From Bradyrhizobium sp. 199 (GTDB taxonomy: Bacteria > Pseudomonadota > Alphaproteobacteria > Rhizobiales > Xanthobacteraceae): 64,000 nucleotides of DNA. The notes under the pieces were generated by a model. That model did not search any database, was not told the origin of the DNA, and saw nothing but the letters and a program-made list of their open reading frames with translations. This document shows positions 50,991-59,739 of this stretch, piece by piece (the stretch's first letter is position 1; every line of letters starts with the position of its first letter). The translations under genes were made by a program, and so were the position numbers. The stretch covers positions 1 to 64,000 of the forward strand of contig NZ_JADPJI010000012.1 in NCBI RefSeq assembly GCF_023073355.1, in the 5' to 3' direction.

Positions 50991-51956
50991 ATGGATCGCC
51001 GCAACTTCATCGCCGGATGCCTCGGGTTGCCGCTGTTGGCGCAAGGGGGCGGGTCGCAAGCGCAGGCCGCGCTGACAAAAATGATCTTCCCGTTCGCGGC
51101 CGGAGCCGGCGGCGACACGCTGTGCCGGTTGATCGCGCAGGAGATGGCGCCGGCGCTGCAGCGGACCATCGTGGTCGAGAACCGCACCGGGGGCGACGGC
51201 CTGATCGGCATCAAGGCGGTGAAGGGGGCCAGCCCCGACGGCGGGATGGTGCTGGTGACCACGGGCCCGACCATGTACCTGCTGCCGATGGTGGAGACGA
51301 TTCCGAGCTTCGATGCTGCAAAGGATTTCGTCCCGGTGTCGCTGCTGGCGCGGTTTGAATTTGCGCTGGTGATCAGCCCGGCGGTCGACGCCACGGATTT
51401 CAAGTCATTCGTGGGCTGGCTGAAGGCACATCCGGATAGAACCTCGTACGGCGTACCCAGCAGCGGCACCATTCCGCATTTCATGGGCTCCAAGCTGGAG
51501 AAGGACCTCGGCATTCCCCTGAGCCGCGTGCCCTATCGCGGCAGCGCAGCCATCCTCAACGATCTCGTCGGCGGCCATATCCCGTTCGGGATCACCACGC
51601 TGGCCGACGCGCTTGCGCAGCATCGCGCCAAGGGCGTGAAGATCATCGCGGTGAGTAGCGCGGACCGATCGCCTTTTGCTTCAGAGGTGCCGACATTGAA
51701 GGAGAGCGGCATCGATCTCGTTGCGGATGCCTGGTACGGGATGTGGCTTCCCGCTGGCAGCTCCCCGGAATTCGCAAGCAAGCTCGGCGCCGCCGCAAGC
51801 GCCGCGCTCGCCAAGCCCGAGGTGAAGGAGAAGCTGATGGCGATCGGTCTCATTCCGGTCGGGTCGACACCGGACGGATTGATGAAGGAGCTCGCGGCGA
51901 ACACCGCGCTGTGGCAGCCGATCGTGAAGGCTACGGGATATAAGATCGAGAATTGA
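50991..51956 (+). CDS. tripartite tricarboxylate transporter substrate-binding protein (Bug family)
   Basis: 321-residue periplasmic binding protein of the Bug/TctC family. The signal sequence starts MDRRNFIAGCLGLPLLAQGG, with a Tat-like DRRNF motif. Family features are IFPFAAGAGGDTLCRLIAQ, VVENRTGGDGLIGIKAVKG and YGVPSSGTIPHFMGSKLEKD. Ligands of this family are carboxylates and related acids; the substrate cannot be predicted. A good ribosome site (GTGGAGGAAA) precedes ATG 50991. No TctA/TctB permease genes lie nearby, so it is an orphan binding protein. Confidence 0.9.
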   Translation: MDRRNFIAGCLGLPLLAQGGGSQAQAALTKMIFPFAAGAGGDTLCRLIAQEMAPALQRTIVVENRTGGDGLIGIKAVKGASPDGGMVLVTTGPTMYLLPMVETIPSFDAAKDFVPVSLLARFEFALVISPAVDATDFKSFVGWLKAHPDRTSYGVPSSGTIPHFMGSKLEKDLGIPLSRVPYRGSAAILNDLVGGHIPFGITTLADALAQHRAKGVKIIAVSSADRSPFASEVPTLKESGIDLVADAWYGMWLPAGSSPEFASKLGAAASAALAKPEVKEKLMAIGLIPVGSTPDGLMKELAANTALWQPIVKATGYKIEN

Positions 51957-51963
51957 GTCTCTC

Positions 51964-52054
51964 CACCGTCATTGCGAGGAGCGAAGCGACGAAGCAATCC
52001 AGAATGTCTCCTCGGAAGATTCTGGATTGCTTCGCTGCGCTCGCAATGACGGTG
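51964..52054. repeat. long palindromic repeat, copy of the element at 5701-5798
   Basis: CACCGTCATTGCGAGGAGCG ... CGCTCGCAATGACGGTG form the outer arms; GAAGCAATCCAGAAT / ATTCTGGATTGCTTC form the inner arms. It sits between two convergent genes and could act as a bidirectional transcription barrier. Confidence 0.85.
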
Positions 52055-52096
52055 TGGATCGATGCGCGATCGTATCGTTGACCCGTAGAGAGCGGC

Positions 52097-53731
52097 TTAC
52101 ATCTTCGCGCGCTGCGCGATGCCGTCCTTGATCGACGCCAGCTCCGCCTCGTCCCAGATGCCGATCAGGACGCCGCCCTTCACCTGGAGCTGGTTGTCGG
52201 CATATGCGGCGATCTTCTCGCGCGGCGTGGTGATGTGGTCGTTCGGATGCAGCGCCCAGTCGAACAGCTCCGCCTGCAATCGCGCGATGATGCCGGCGCA
52301 GTCGGGATCCTCGCCGCGATCCAGAAATTCTTCCGGATCGGTTTCGAGGTCATACAGCATCGGGCGGAAGCCGGAGGCGTGGATGTATTTCCAGCGGCCG
52401 TCGAACGCCATGAACAGGCGGCAGCGCTCGATCGGTTGGTTCAGCTTCAGCCTGACATCCTGCATGGCATAGTCGTATTCGGAGAAGGCGACCTTGCGCC
52501 AATCCGGCGGTGTCGAGCCGCGCAGCAGCGGCAGCAGCGAGCGTCCTTCGAGGATGTGGCCCGGCACCTTGCCGCCGAAATAATCGACGAAGGTCGGTGC
52601 GAGATCGATCGCCTCGACCAGCGCATCGCTGCGTGTGCCGCGCGTCGCGTCGGCCTCTTGCGACGGGTCGATGATAACAAGCGGGATCTTGGCCGACTGC
52701 TCGTGGAACAGGTCCTTCTCGCCCATCCAGTGATCGCCGAGATAATCGCCATGATCGGAGGTGAACACGATCATGGTCGTGTCCGAGAGGCCGCGCTCCT
52801 CCAGAAACTTCATCAGCACGCCCATCTGGTCGTCGATCTGCGTGATCAAACCCATATAGGTCGGGATCACCTTCTCGCGGGCCTCATCGCGCGCCATGTT
52901 GCGGGAGTAGCGCATGTCCATGTAGGCGCCGAACACCGGATGCGGATTCTGCCGCTCGCGCATCGAGCGGATCACCGGGATCATGTCAGAGGTCGAGTAC
53001 ATGCTGGCGTAGGGTTCGGGCGCGATGTAGGGCCAGTGCGGCTTGATATAGGACAGATGCAGGCACCACGGCTTGCCGTCGGTTTCGGCCTCGCTGATGA
53101 AGTCCATCGCGCGCCGCGTCATGTAGGGCGTCTCGGAATGCTCGTCCGGCACGCGCGCGGCCTTGTCGGCATGCACCAGCAGCCAGCCGTTCTGGAGCGA
53201 GCCGTCCTCCGCCGCGCCTGAATTGGCCCAATGCTCCCAGGGATTGGTGGCTTCAAAACCTTGGCTGCGCAAATAGTCATCGTATTTCGGCCGCGGCCGC
53301 CCCGTTGGATGCAGGCCGTCGTCGCGCTCGTACGGTTCAAAGCCGCATTCGGCGACATGCACGCCGATCATCGATTCCGGCGGGATGCCGAGCGCCTTCA
53401 TGCCTTCGATATCGGGCGCCATGTGGGTTTTGCCGACCAGCACGTTGCGCACGCCGATCTTCTTGAGGTGATCGCCTAGCGTGGGCTCGCCGACACGCAG
53501 CGGCCAGCCGTTCCAGTGCGAGCCGTGCGAGCGCATGTAGCGGCCGGTGTAGAACGACATTCGCGACGGGCCGCAGATCGGCGATTGCACATAGGCCTTG
53601 CTGAACAGCACGCCGCGCTTGGCCATGGCGTCGATGTTCGGCGTCTTCAGCGTGGGATGGCCGGTGCAGCCGAGATAATCATAGCGAAGCTGGTCGCACA
53701 TGATCCACAGAACGTTCTTCGCGCGCGCCAT
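52097..53731 (-). CDS. sulfatase family hydrolase (Cys-type, CGPSR)
   Basis: 544-residue cytosolic alkaline-phosphatase-superfamily enzyme. The catalytic site Cys53-Gly-Pro-Ser-Arg57 matches C-x-P-x-R, in which Cys is converted to formylglycine. Metal ligands are suggested by WIMCDQLRYD at the start and IVFTSDHGDYLGDH further on. No signal peptide is seen. The N-terminal layout resembles both arylsulfatases and phosphonate monoester hydrolases, so the substrate class is open. It is a single gene upstream of obgE on the same strand. Confidence 0.88.
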   Translation of the reverse strand: MARAKNVLWIMCDQLRYDYLGCTGHPTLKTPNIDAMAKRGVLFSKAYVQSPICGPSRMSFYTGRYMRSHGSHWNGWPLRVGEPTLGDHLKKIGVRNVLVGKTHMAPDIEGMKALGIPPESMIGVHVAECGFEPYERDDGLHPTGRPRPKYDDYLRSQGFEATNPWEHWANSGAAEDGSLQNGWLLVHADKAARVPDEHSETPYMTRRAMDFISEAETDGKPWCLHLSYIKPHWPYIAPEPYASMYSTSDMIPVIRSMRERQNPHPVFGAYMDMRYSRNMARDEAREKVIPTYMGLITQIDDQMGVLMKFLEERGLSDTTMIVFTSDHGDYLGDHWMGEKDLFHEQSAKIPLVIIDPSQEADATRGTRSDALVEAIDLAPTFVDYFGGKVPGHILEGRSLLPLLRGSTPPDWRKVAFSEYDYAMQDVRLKLNQPIERCRLFMAFDGRWKYIHASGFRPMLYDLETDPEEFLDRGEDPDCAGIIARLQAELFDWALHPNDHITTPREKIAAYADNQLQVKGGVLIGIWDEAELASIKDGIAQRAKM

Positions 53732-53787
53732 GCGTCTCGCTCCTTACTTCGTTCGCCCGATATTGCGCTATCGATGGCACGAAGAAA

Positions 53788-53808
53788 ACCTCTCCCTTCG
53801 GGAGAGGG
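53788..53808. repeat. CCTCTCCC-TTCG-GGGAGAGG-type hairpin
   Basis: Stable 8-base stem closed by a TTCG tetraloop between obgE and the sulfatase gene. Its short motif recurs at 59740-59760. Confidence 0.6.
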
Positions 53809-53827
53809 TTGGAGAGCGATGCTTACT

Positions 53828-54868
53828 TCAAGCCGACCACGGCTCCGCCTCGGCCGCGCTCTTGGCCTTGGCCGACACGGGGGCCTCGCCGATCACCTCG
53901 ACGAGCGCGCGCAAGGCTTCCTTGACGCCATCGCCGGTGATGCCGGACAGCAGCAGCGGGGTCTTCTTGGCGGCGCGCTTCAGCCGCTCCTTCTGCTTCT
54001 TCAACTCGTCCGGCTCGACCGCGTCGATCTTGTTCAGCGCGACGATCTCGATCTTGTCGGTGAGAAGCCCGCCATAGGCGTCGAGCTCCTTGCGCACCGT
54101 CTTGTAGGCCTTGCCGGCATGCTCGCAGGTGGCATCGATCAGATGCAGCAGGACGCGGCAGCGCTCGACATGGGCGAGGAAGCGGTCGCCGAGACCCACA
54201 CCTTCGTGCGCGCCTTCGATCAGGCCCGGAATGTCCGCCAGCACGAACTCGCGGCCGTCGGCATTCACGACGCCGAGCTGCGGATGCAGCGTGGTGAAGG
54301 GATAGTCGGCGATCTTCGGCTTGGCCGCGCTGACCTTGGCGAGGAAGGTCGACTTGCCGGCATTGGGTAGGCCAACGAGGCCGGCATCGGCAATGAGTTT
54401 CAGCCGCAGCCAGATCCAGCGCTCTTCCCCGACCTGGCCGGGGTTGGCGTTGCGCGGCGCGCGGTTGGTCGAGGTTTTGAAATGCGCATTGCCGAAGCCG
54501 CCATTGCCGCCCTCGGCCAGCACGAACTTTTCGCCGACATTGGTGAAGTCGTGGATCAGCGTCTCGCGGTCCTCGTCGAAGATCTGCGTTCCCAGGGGAA
54601 CCTTCAGCACGATGTTCTTGCCGTTGGCGCCGTGACGGTCCGAGCCTGAGCCGTTCTCGCCCTTCTGGGCCTTGAAGTGCTGCTGGTAGCGATAGTCGAT
54701 CAGAGTGTTGAGGCCGTCGGCGACCTCGATGATGACATTGCCGCCGCGGCCGCCATTGCCGCCGGAGGGACCGCCGAATTCGATGAACTTCTCGCGGCGG
54801 AACGCCACGCAGCCGTTCCCGCCGTCACCGGAGCGAATATAGACCTTTGCTTCGTCGAGGAATTTCAT
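53828..54868 (-). CDS. obgE: GTPase ObgE/CgtA
   Basis: 346-residue essential GTPase involved in 50S maturation and stress control. The glycine-rich Obg fold (SGDGGNGCVAFRREKFIEFG, FGNAHFKTSTNRAPRNANPG) occupies about 1-158. The G domain follows: P-loop GLPNAGKSTFLAKV, G3 ADIPGLIEGAHEG and G4 ALNKIDAVEPDE. The rplU-rpmA genes lie nearby on the same strand, as in many bacteria, but a MaoC-like gene, an EamA permease and a GNAT intervene. Confidence 0.97.
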   Translation of the reverse strand: MKFLDEAKVYIRSGDGGNGCVAFRREKFIEFGGPSGGNGGRGGNVIIEVADGLNTLIDYRYQQHFKAQKGENGSGSDRHGANGKNIVLKVPLGTQIFDEDRETLIHDFTNVGEKFVLAEGGNGGFGNAHFKTSTNRAPRNANPGQVGEERWIWLRLKLIADAGLVGLPNAGKSTFLAKVSAAKPKIADYPFTTLHPQLGVVNADGREFVLADIPGLIEGAHEGVGLGDRFLAHVERCRVLLHLIDATCEHAGKAYKTVRKELDAYGGLLTDKIEIVALNKIDAVEPDELKKQKERLKRAAKKTPLLLSGITGDGVKEALRALVEVIGEAPVSAKAKSAAEAEPWSA

Positions 54869-54970
54869 GGGCCATAGGTAGGCCAGCCGGTCCCGCGCGG
54901 CAACCCGGATTGACCCGCAAATCGGCCGAATTTCGTGCGATTTCGGCCCTTGCTTAATCCCGGGACGGCT

Positions 54971-55450
54971 TCAGAGGGGCCGCCGCCGGATCAGGAATTT
55001 CTGCGTGCCCTCCAGCACCAGCTCCTTGCGCTGGTTGAACACCGTACTCCCCAGCGTCACCACGCCGGTGGTGCGGCCCGGCACCAGCTCGGTGACCTCG
55101 AGCGCGGGATACAGGGTATCGTCGGCGAACACCGGTTTGAGAAAGCGGCTCGATTGCTCGAGGAAGCCGACCAGGGAGTCCTCGACCATGAACGGAAACA
55201 GGCCGGCGCCGGGCGCGGTGTGGACCAGGGTCTGGAAGCCGTGGGCGAGCAGATGCGGCATGCCGCGGCTGCGGCAATACTCCACATCGTAATGCACCGG
55301 ATGAGTGTCGCCGCTCGCGGTCTGGAACGCCGCGAACACCGCTGTCGTCTGGGTGCGGCTCGGCAGCACGAAGCGTTCGCCGACGACGAAATCCTCAAAC
55401 CAGCGTTGCGTGGGGATCATGCGATGCCGGGTCGGATCGAAATCGGTCAT
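54971..55450 (-). CDS. MaoC family dehydratase
   Basis: 159-residue hot-dog-fold protein. The MaoC/R-hydratase pattern is visible: FEDFVVGERFVLPSRTQT, then FQTASGDTHPVHYDVEYC with the catalytic Asp-x4-His-like pair, and HLLAHGFQTLVH. It probably hydrates an enoyl-CoA-type substrate; which one is unknown. Its stop lies 103 bases upstream of the obgE start on the same strand. Confidence 0.88.
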   Translation of the reverse strand: MTDFDPTRHRMIPTQRWFEDFVVGERFVLPSRTQTTAVFAAFQTASGDTHPVHYDVEYCRSRGMPHLLAHGFQTLVHTAPGAGLFPFMVEDSLVGFLEQSSRFLKPVFADDTLYPALEVTELVPGRTTGVVTLGSTVFNQRKELVLEGTQKFLIRRRPL

Positions 55451-55653
55451 GCCAAGGCTCTCTTGTCGGTGCGATCTCTAGCTACCGCGATAGGAACAGT
55501 GCGACAATCCGTTCAATTCGGCGTTGCGGGCTTGTCCCGCGCGCCCACTTCATTAAAACGACGGCAAGCGACACTACCAGCCGATTCCTGATGCTCTCTC
55601 CGCTCGTCGCAAGAGCTCCTCGCAATGACGGGCCCCGAATTCAACGCGTCTCA

Positions 55654-56568
55654 ATGCCCTTCTTCAAATCTCTCTCCGCCTATGACGATCGCTCCGCGCG
55701 CCTGGCCGGCATCGGGCTGATGGTGCTGTCGATCTTCATGTTCTCGTTCGGCGACGCCATGGGCAAGTTCCTGGTCGGGACCTATTCGGTGGGACAGCTG
55801 CTGTTTCTGCGCGCCTGCGCGGCGCTGCTGCTGCTGTCGCCGCTGATCTGGACGCAGCGTCACCAGTTCCTGCATCTGGAGCGGCCGCGCCTGCAGCTGT
55901 TTCGCGTCCTGCTCTCGACGCTGGAAGTCGCCGCCTTCTTCCTCGCCACGGTGTATCTGCCGCTCGCCGACGTCATCACCTATTATCTGGCCGGGCCGAT
56001 CTTCGTCACCGCGATGTCGGCGATTTTCTTGCGGGAGAAGGTCGGCTGGCGGCGCTGGACCGCGATCCTGATCGGCTTCTGCGGTGTCCTGATCGCACTG
56101 CGGCCCTCGGCGCAGACCGTCAGCCTGCCGGCGCTGATCGCGCTTGGCGGCAGCCTGTCCTTCGCAACCCTGATGCTGATCACACGCAGCCTGCGCAAGA
56201 CGCCTGATATCGTGATGGCGTCCTCGCAGTTTGTCGGCACGTTCTCGCTGGGTGCGGTGCTGTCGGCCTTCAACTGGGTGCCGCCGACCTCAGGCAGCCT
56301 CGTGATCTTCGCGGCCGCCGGGCTGGTTTCGGTGACCGCGCTGTTCTGCGTCAACCGCTCGCTGAAACTCGCGCCGGCCAGCGTCGTGGTGCCCTATCAA
56401 TATTCGATGATCGTCTGGGCCGTGATCTTCGGCTTCGTCGTGTTCGGCGACGTGCCGTCAACGGCGACGCTGATCGGCGCCGCGATCATCATCGGCGCCG
56501 GGTTCTATATTTACTTGCGCGAGCGCGATCTCGGGCGAGAGAGCGCCGAGGTGAACCCGCCGGCGTAG
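55654..56568 (+). CDS. DMT family transporter (EamA)
   Basis: 304-residue inner-membrane permease with about ten hydrophobic helices in two EamA repeats (LMVLSIFMFSFGDAMGKFLV for the first; LIALGGSLSFATLMLITRSL for the second). Substrate unknown; members export amino acids or metabolites. The ATG at 55654 gives MPFFKSLSAYDDRS. It is convergent with the next GNAT gene, the two separated by a 165-base inverted repeat that fits almost exactly between their stops. Confidence 0.87.
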   Translation: MPFFKSLSAYDDRSARLAGIGLMVLSIFMFSFGDAMGKFLVGTYSVGQLLFLRACAALLLLSPLIWTQRHQFLHLERPRLQLFRVLLSTLEVAAFFLATVYLPLADVITYYLAGPIFVTAMSAIFLREKVGWRRWTAILIGFCGVLIALRPSAQTVSLPALIALGGSLSFATLMLITRSLRKTPDIVMASSQFVGTFSLGAVLSAFNWVPPTSGSLVIFAAAGLVSVTALFCVNRSLKLAPASVVVPYQYSMIVWAVIFGFVVFGDVPSTATLIGAAIIIGAGFYIYLRERDLGRESAEVNPPA

Positions 56569-56570
56569 CT

Positions 56571-56735
56571 CTTACCCTCCCCTGGAGGGGGAGGGTCGCT
56601 GCGCATGTAGCGAAGCGCAATGCGTAGCGGGGTGGGGAGACGGTGTCCCCACATCCAACAGTGCCCGTGTGGAGAGATCACCCCACCCCGCTCGCGCTGC
56701 GCGCGATCGACCCTCCCCCTCCAGGGGAGGGTAAG
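56571..56735. repeat. 165-base inverted repeat with perfect 28-base arms
   Basis: The arms 56571-56598 (CTTACCCTCCCCTGGAGGGG ...) and 56708-56735 are exact inverse complements; a second nested inverted repeat (GCGGGGTGGGG / CCCCACCCCGC) lies inside. It begins two bases after one stop and ends one base before the other stop of two convergent genes. Confidence 0.9.
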
Positions 56736-57329
56736 TCACCTCATCCTCCTCGCGCTGCTCCAGCTCTTCAGCGAGGCCCACACCCCGCGCGAGAGGCGCA
56801 AGCAGTCGACCGGCGTCGACGAGCCCAGCGCGAGGAAGCGGTGCAGCTGCACGCCGCTCCACTGGAAGCCGCACTTCTCCAGCACCTTGCGCGAGGCCGG
56901 GTTGGTGACACGCGCGCCGGCATGGAGATGCTCGTCCTCGAACTCCTCGAAGAAGAAGTCGATCGCGCCGCGGGCGGCCTCGGTGGCAAAGCCCTGGCCC
57001 CAATGCTCGACGCCGAGCCAATAGCCGAGCTCGGCATCGCCGGGTTTTGAGCAGTCGATGCCGACCATGCCGACCGGCCTGGTGTCGTGCTCGATCAGGA
57101 ACACGGTTTCGCTGCCGAGCGCGGCGGTGGCGCGGACGAATTCGACGGCGTCGTCCTGCGAATAGGGATGCGGCAGGCGGCGGGTGTTCTCCGCGATGCG
57201 GCGGTCGTTGGCGAGCCGGGCGATGGCCCTGACGTCGGCAAGCGTCGGCCGCCGCAAGGTCAGCCGCTCGGTGGCGACGACGCCAGGTCTCGCCTCAGCC
57301 AAGGTCACGCTCGAGAAATCCTGCAACAT
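56736..57329 (-). CDS. GNAT N-acetyltransferase (RimJ/RimL type)
   Basis: 197-residue GNAT protein. The start VVATERLTLRRPTLADVRAI, the acetyl-CoA loop GYWLGVEHWGQGFATEA and ARVTNPASRKVLEKCGFQWS place it with the RimJ/RimL-like acetyltransferases, which acetylate protein N-termini or small amines. The ATG at 57329 (MLQDFSSV) is preferred to the GTG at 57350. The rpmA/rplU terminator precedes it on the same strand. The partner protein cannot be named. Confidence 0.86.
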   Translation of the reverse strand: MLQDFSSVTLAEARPGVVATERLTLRRPTLADVRAIARLANDRRIAENTRRLPHPYSQDDAVEFVRATAALGSETVFLIEHDTRPVGMVGIDCSKPGDAELGYWLGVEHWGQGFATEAARGAIDFFFEEFEDEHLHAGARVTNPASRKVLEKCGFQWSGVQLHRFLALGSSTPVDCLRLSRGVWASLKSWSSARRMR

Positions 57330-57377
57330 GTCCGGCTCCGTGAAAGTCACTAAGTCAAAGTGAGCAAGTCAAACGAA

Positions 57378-57404
57378 AGGGGAGGCCGGTTTCCCGCCTC
57401 CCCT
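57378..57404 (-). terminator. terminator of the rplU-rpmA operon
   Basis: Nine-base stem AGGGGAGGC / GCCTCCCCT with a 9-base loop. On the minus strand it is followed by TTTCGTTT, 73 bases past the rpmA stop. Confidence 0.75.
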
Positions 57405-57476
57405 GGAGCCTTCGATCTCGATGATCTGGACTCCGCCGGTTCAGTGGGACCGGCGGACTCCAATTTGATCCACCGT

Positions 57477-57746
57477 CTATTCAGCAGCCTCTGCGATCGG
57501 AAGTACCGATACGAAAGTGCGGCCGTTGGCTTTGGCCTGGAACGTGACGCGACCCTCGATCTTGGCGAACAGAGTGTGGTCCGTGCCCATGCCGACATTA
57601 AGGCCGGGGTGCCAGGTGGTGCCGCGCTGACGCGCAATGATGTTGCCGGGAATCACGACTTCCCCGCCGAACGCCTTGATACCGAGGCGCTTACCCTTGG
57701 AATCGCGTCCGTTGCGCGATGAACCGCCTGCTTTTTTGTGAGCCAT
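57477..57746 (-). CDS. rpmA: 50S ribosomal protein L27
   Basis: 89 residues. The full L27 N-terminus MAHKKAGGSSRNGRDSKGKR, which reaches the peptidyl-transferase centre, and the GNIIARQRGTTWHPG core are intact. It follows rplU by 102 bases in the usual rplU-rpmA order. Confidence 0.98.
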   Translation of the reverse strand: MAHKKAGGSSRNGRDSKGKRLGIKAFGGEVVIPGNIIARQRGTTWHPGLNVGMGTDHTLFAKIEGRVTFQAKANGRTFVSVLPIAEAAE

Positions 57747-57848
57747 GGCCCGTCTCCGAAATCCTGCGTATGTCTAGATCAATTCCTTGACGGAATCATT
57801 TCAAAATTTCTCACGCATCAATTCGTGAATTGGCGTGATCAATTGGAT

Positions 57849-58235
57849 TTATTCGGCGGCTTCCGCTGCCGGCTCCTTGACCACCTTTTCCCGCTTCGGA
57901 CGCGGGCCCTTGGTGGGCTTGGCGCCATCAGTCAGGATCTCGCTGATGCGCAGAACCGTGATCTCGTCGCGATAGCCGCGCTTGCGGCGCGAATTCTTGC
58001 GGCGGCGCTTCTTGAAGGCGATGACCTTGGGGCCGCGCTTGTGATCGAGCACCTCGACCGCAACGGACGCGCCTGCGACCGTGGGCAGACCCAGGACCGG
58101 CGTGTCGCCGCCGACCACCAGCACGTCATTCAACTGCAGGATCGAGCCGACTTCGCCTTCGATCTTGCCTACTTCGAGAACATCATCCGGCTCGACGCGG
58201 TATTGCTTGCCGCCGGTTTTGATGACTGCGAACAT
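57849..58235 (-). CDS. rplU: 50S ribosomal protein L21
   Basis: 128 residues. MFAVIKTGGKQYRVEPDDVL and FKKRRRKNSRRKRGYRD are the classic L21 signatures. A Glu/Ala/Lys-rich C-terminal extension (about 25 residues) is common in alphaproteobacteria. A strong promoter and an early hairpin lie in its 157-base leader. Confidence 0.98.
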   Translation of the reverse strand: MFAVIKTGGKQYRVEPDDVLEVGKIEGEVGSILQLNDVLVVGGDTPVLGLPTVAGASVAVEVLDHKRGPKVIAFKKRRRKNSRRKRGYRDEITVLRISEILTDGAKPTKGPRPKREKVVKEPAAEAAE

Positions 58236-58364
58236 CGTTTTTTCTCCGTGTTCAATCCCGGCCTCGCGACGGATTGTCGGGGCCGGCTTTTTGCCAGTCG
58301 CTATGGGTTTATGCGAGTTTTGTGCGGGTGGGAGTTATCCCTTTGAAAACCCACGCAAAAACAA

Positions 58365-58390
58365 GCGGCGCGAGAAACGCCCCGCGCCGG
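58365..58390 (-). promoter_or_regulatory. early hairpin in the rplU leader, possible attenuator
   Basis: Just after the predicted start site the minus strand has CGGCGCG...CGCGCCG (7-base stem, 10-base loop) followed by GCTTGTTTTT, the shape of a terminator located some 130 bases before the rplU ATG. An attenuation role is inferred from position only. Confidence 0.35.
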
Positions 58391-58398
58391 TTGCGGGA

Positions 58399-58426
58399 CT
58401 TATAGCCGCAAGATGCCGAGAGTCAA
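58399..58426 (-). promoter_or_regulatory. sigma-70-type promoter of rplU-rpmA
   Basis: On the minus strand, TTGACT (58426-58421) and TATAAG (58404-58399) are separated by 16 bases. This puts the start near 58392 and gives a leader of about 157 bases before the rplU ATG. Confidence 0.7.
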
Positions 58427-58563
58427 GGAAAACCGGCGAAACGGCCGCGATCTGAAGGATTTGGCTGGCGTCCGATGCTCAGCCCCAATCTGCGGCCCAC
58501 CTGCAACCAACGGGTTCCCGCACCGTTGTCTCCGCGGATTTGGACACGGGCAAGGGGTCATTC

Positions 58564-59703
58564 ATGGCGGCGGACGAACTGGTCAAGACGACGACGGGCA
58601 TCGCCCATCACGGCGCGGAGCGGTTGCCGTCGGTGGATATCGACAGCTTCAACATCGAGATGAAGGATGAGGACGGGTTCATCGGCGACCGCGCCAGCAA
58701 GGGCGCGTTTCGCGATATCCTCGAGCGCTGGCGCAAGCCGCTGCGCAAGTCCGGCGAGGATCCGTTCGGCAAGGAGCCGTCGGACGAGATCAGCAAGAAG
58801 ACGCTGGATGCCATCCTGGTCGGCGACGACACCGAGGCCTGGGCGGTGGTGCATAGTGCCATCGAGGACTTCGCCCAGGAGCTCGCTTATGTCACGCGCC
58901 GCTTCCTGAAGTCCAAGGCCTGGGCCAAGACCGAGCGCATCGTGGTCGGCGGCGGATTTCGCGATTCCCGGCTTGGCGAGCTCGCGATTGCGCGCACCGA
59001 GATCATCCTCAAGGCCGAGGATTTCAAGATCGACATGCTGCCGATCCGCCATCATCCCGATGAAGCCGGCCTGATCGGCGCGCTGCATCTGGCGCCGTCC
59101 TGGATCTTCGAGGCCCATGACAGCATCCTCGCGGTCGACATCGGGGGCACCAATATCCGCTGCGGCCTGGTCGAGACGGGCTGGAAGAAGGCAAAGGACC
59201 TGTCGAAGGCGAAGGTCGTGAAGTCCGAGCTGTGGCGCCATGCCGATGACGAGCCGACGCGCGAAGGCGCGGTGAAGCGGCTCACGAAGATGCTGAAGGG
59301 GCTGATCGCCGAGGCCGAGGAGGAAGGCTACAAGCTGGCGCCGTTCATCGGCATCGCCTGTCCCGGCGTGATCAACGCCGACGGCTCGATCGAGAAGGGC
59401 GCGCAGAACCTGCCCGGCAATTGGGAGAGCAGCAAGTTCAACCTGCCGGCGAGCCTGATCGAGGGCGTCCCCGAGATCGGCGAGCACGACACCGCGATCC
59501 TGATGCACAATGACGGCGTGGTTCAGGGCCTCTCCGAAGTGCCGTTCATGCAGGACGTCGATCGCTGGGGCGTGCTCACCATCGGCACCGGGCTCGGCAA
59601 TGCCCGCTTCACCAACCGCCGCAAGGACGGTGGCAACGGCAAGGACAAGGACTCCGCGGAGAACGGGAAGAAAAAGGACAAGGACAGCAAGAAGGGCGAC
59701 TAG
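58564..59703 (+). CDS. ROK-family sugar-kinase-like protein with permuted motif order
   Basis: 379 residues. The order of ROK motifs is unusual. The adenosine-type motif VVGGGF (127-132) and the family's C-terminal DEAGLIGALHLAPS segment come first; the phosphate-1 motif DIGGTNIR (192-199), the catalytic-Asp segment HNDGVVQG (Asp317) and the phosphate-2 motif IGTGLGNA (340-347) come later. In ordinary ROK kinases the DxGGT half is N-terminal. The usual zinc motif (CxCGxxGC) after the phosphate-2 site is absent. The protein ends in a Lys/Asp-rich tail of about 30 residues. Sugar phosphorylation is inferred from the family only. ATG 58564 is preferred to a TTG at 58540. Confidence 0.8.
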   Translation: MAADELVKTTTGIAHHGAERLPSVDIDSFNIEMKDEDGFIGDRASKGAFRDILERWRKPLRKSGEDPFGKEPSDEISKKTLDAILVGDDTEAWAVVHSAIEDFAQELAYVTRRFLKSKAWAKTERIVVGGGFRDSRLGELAIARTEIILKAEDFKIDMLPIRHHPDEAGLIGALHLAPSWIFEAHDSILAVDIGGTNIRCGLVETGWKKAKDLSKAKVVKSELWRHADDEPTREGAVKRLTKMLKGLIAEAEEEGYKLAPFIGIACPGVINADGSIEKGAQNLPGNWESSKFNLPASLIEGVPEIGEHDTAILMHNDGVVQGLSEVPFMQDVDRWGVLTIGTGLGNARFTNRRKDGGNGKDKDSAENGKKKDKDSKKGD

Positions 59704-59739
59704 CGTTCGAGGTTCAATCGATGGCAGCGCGGCCCATTC

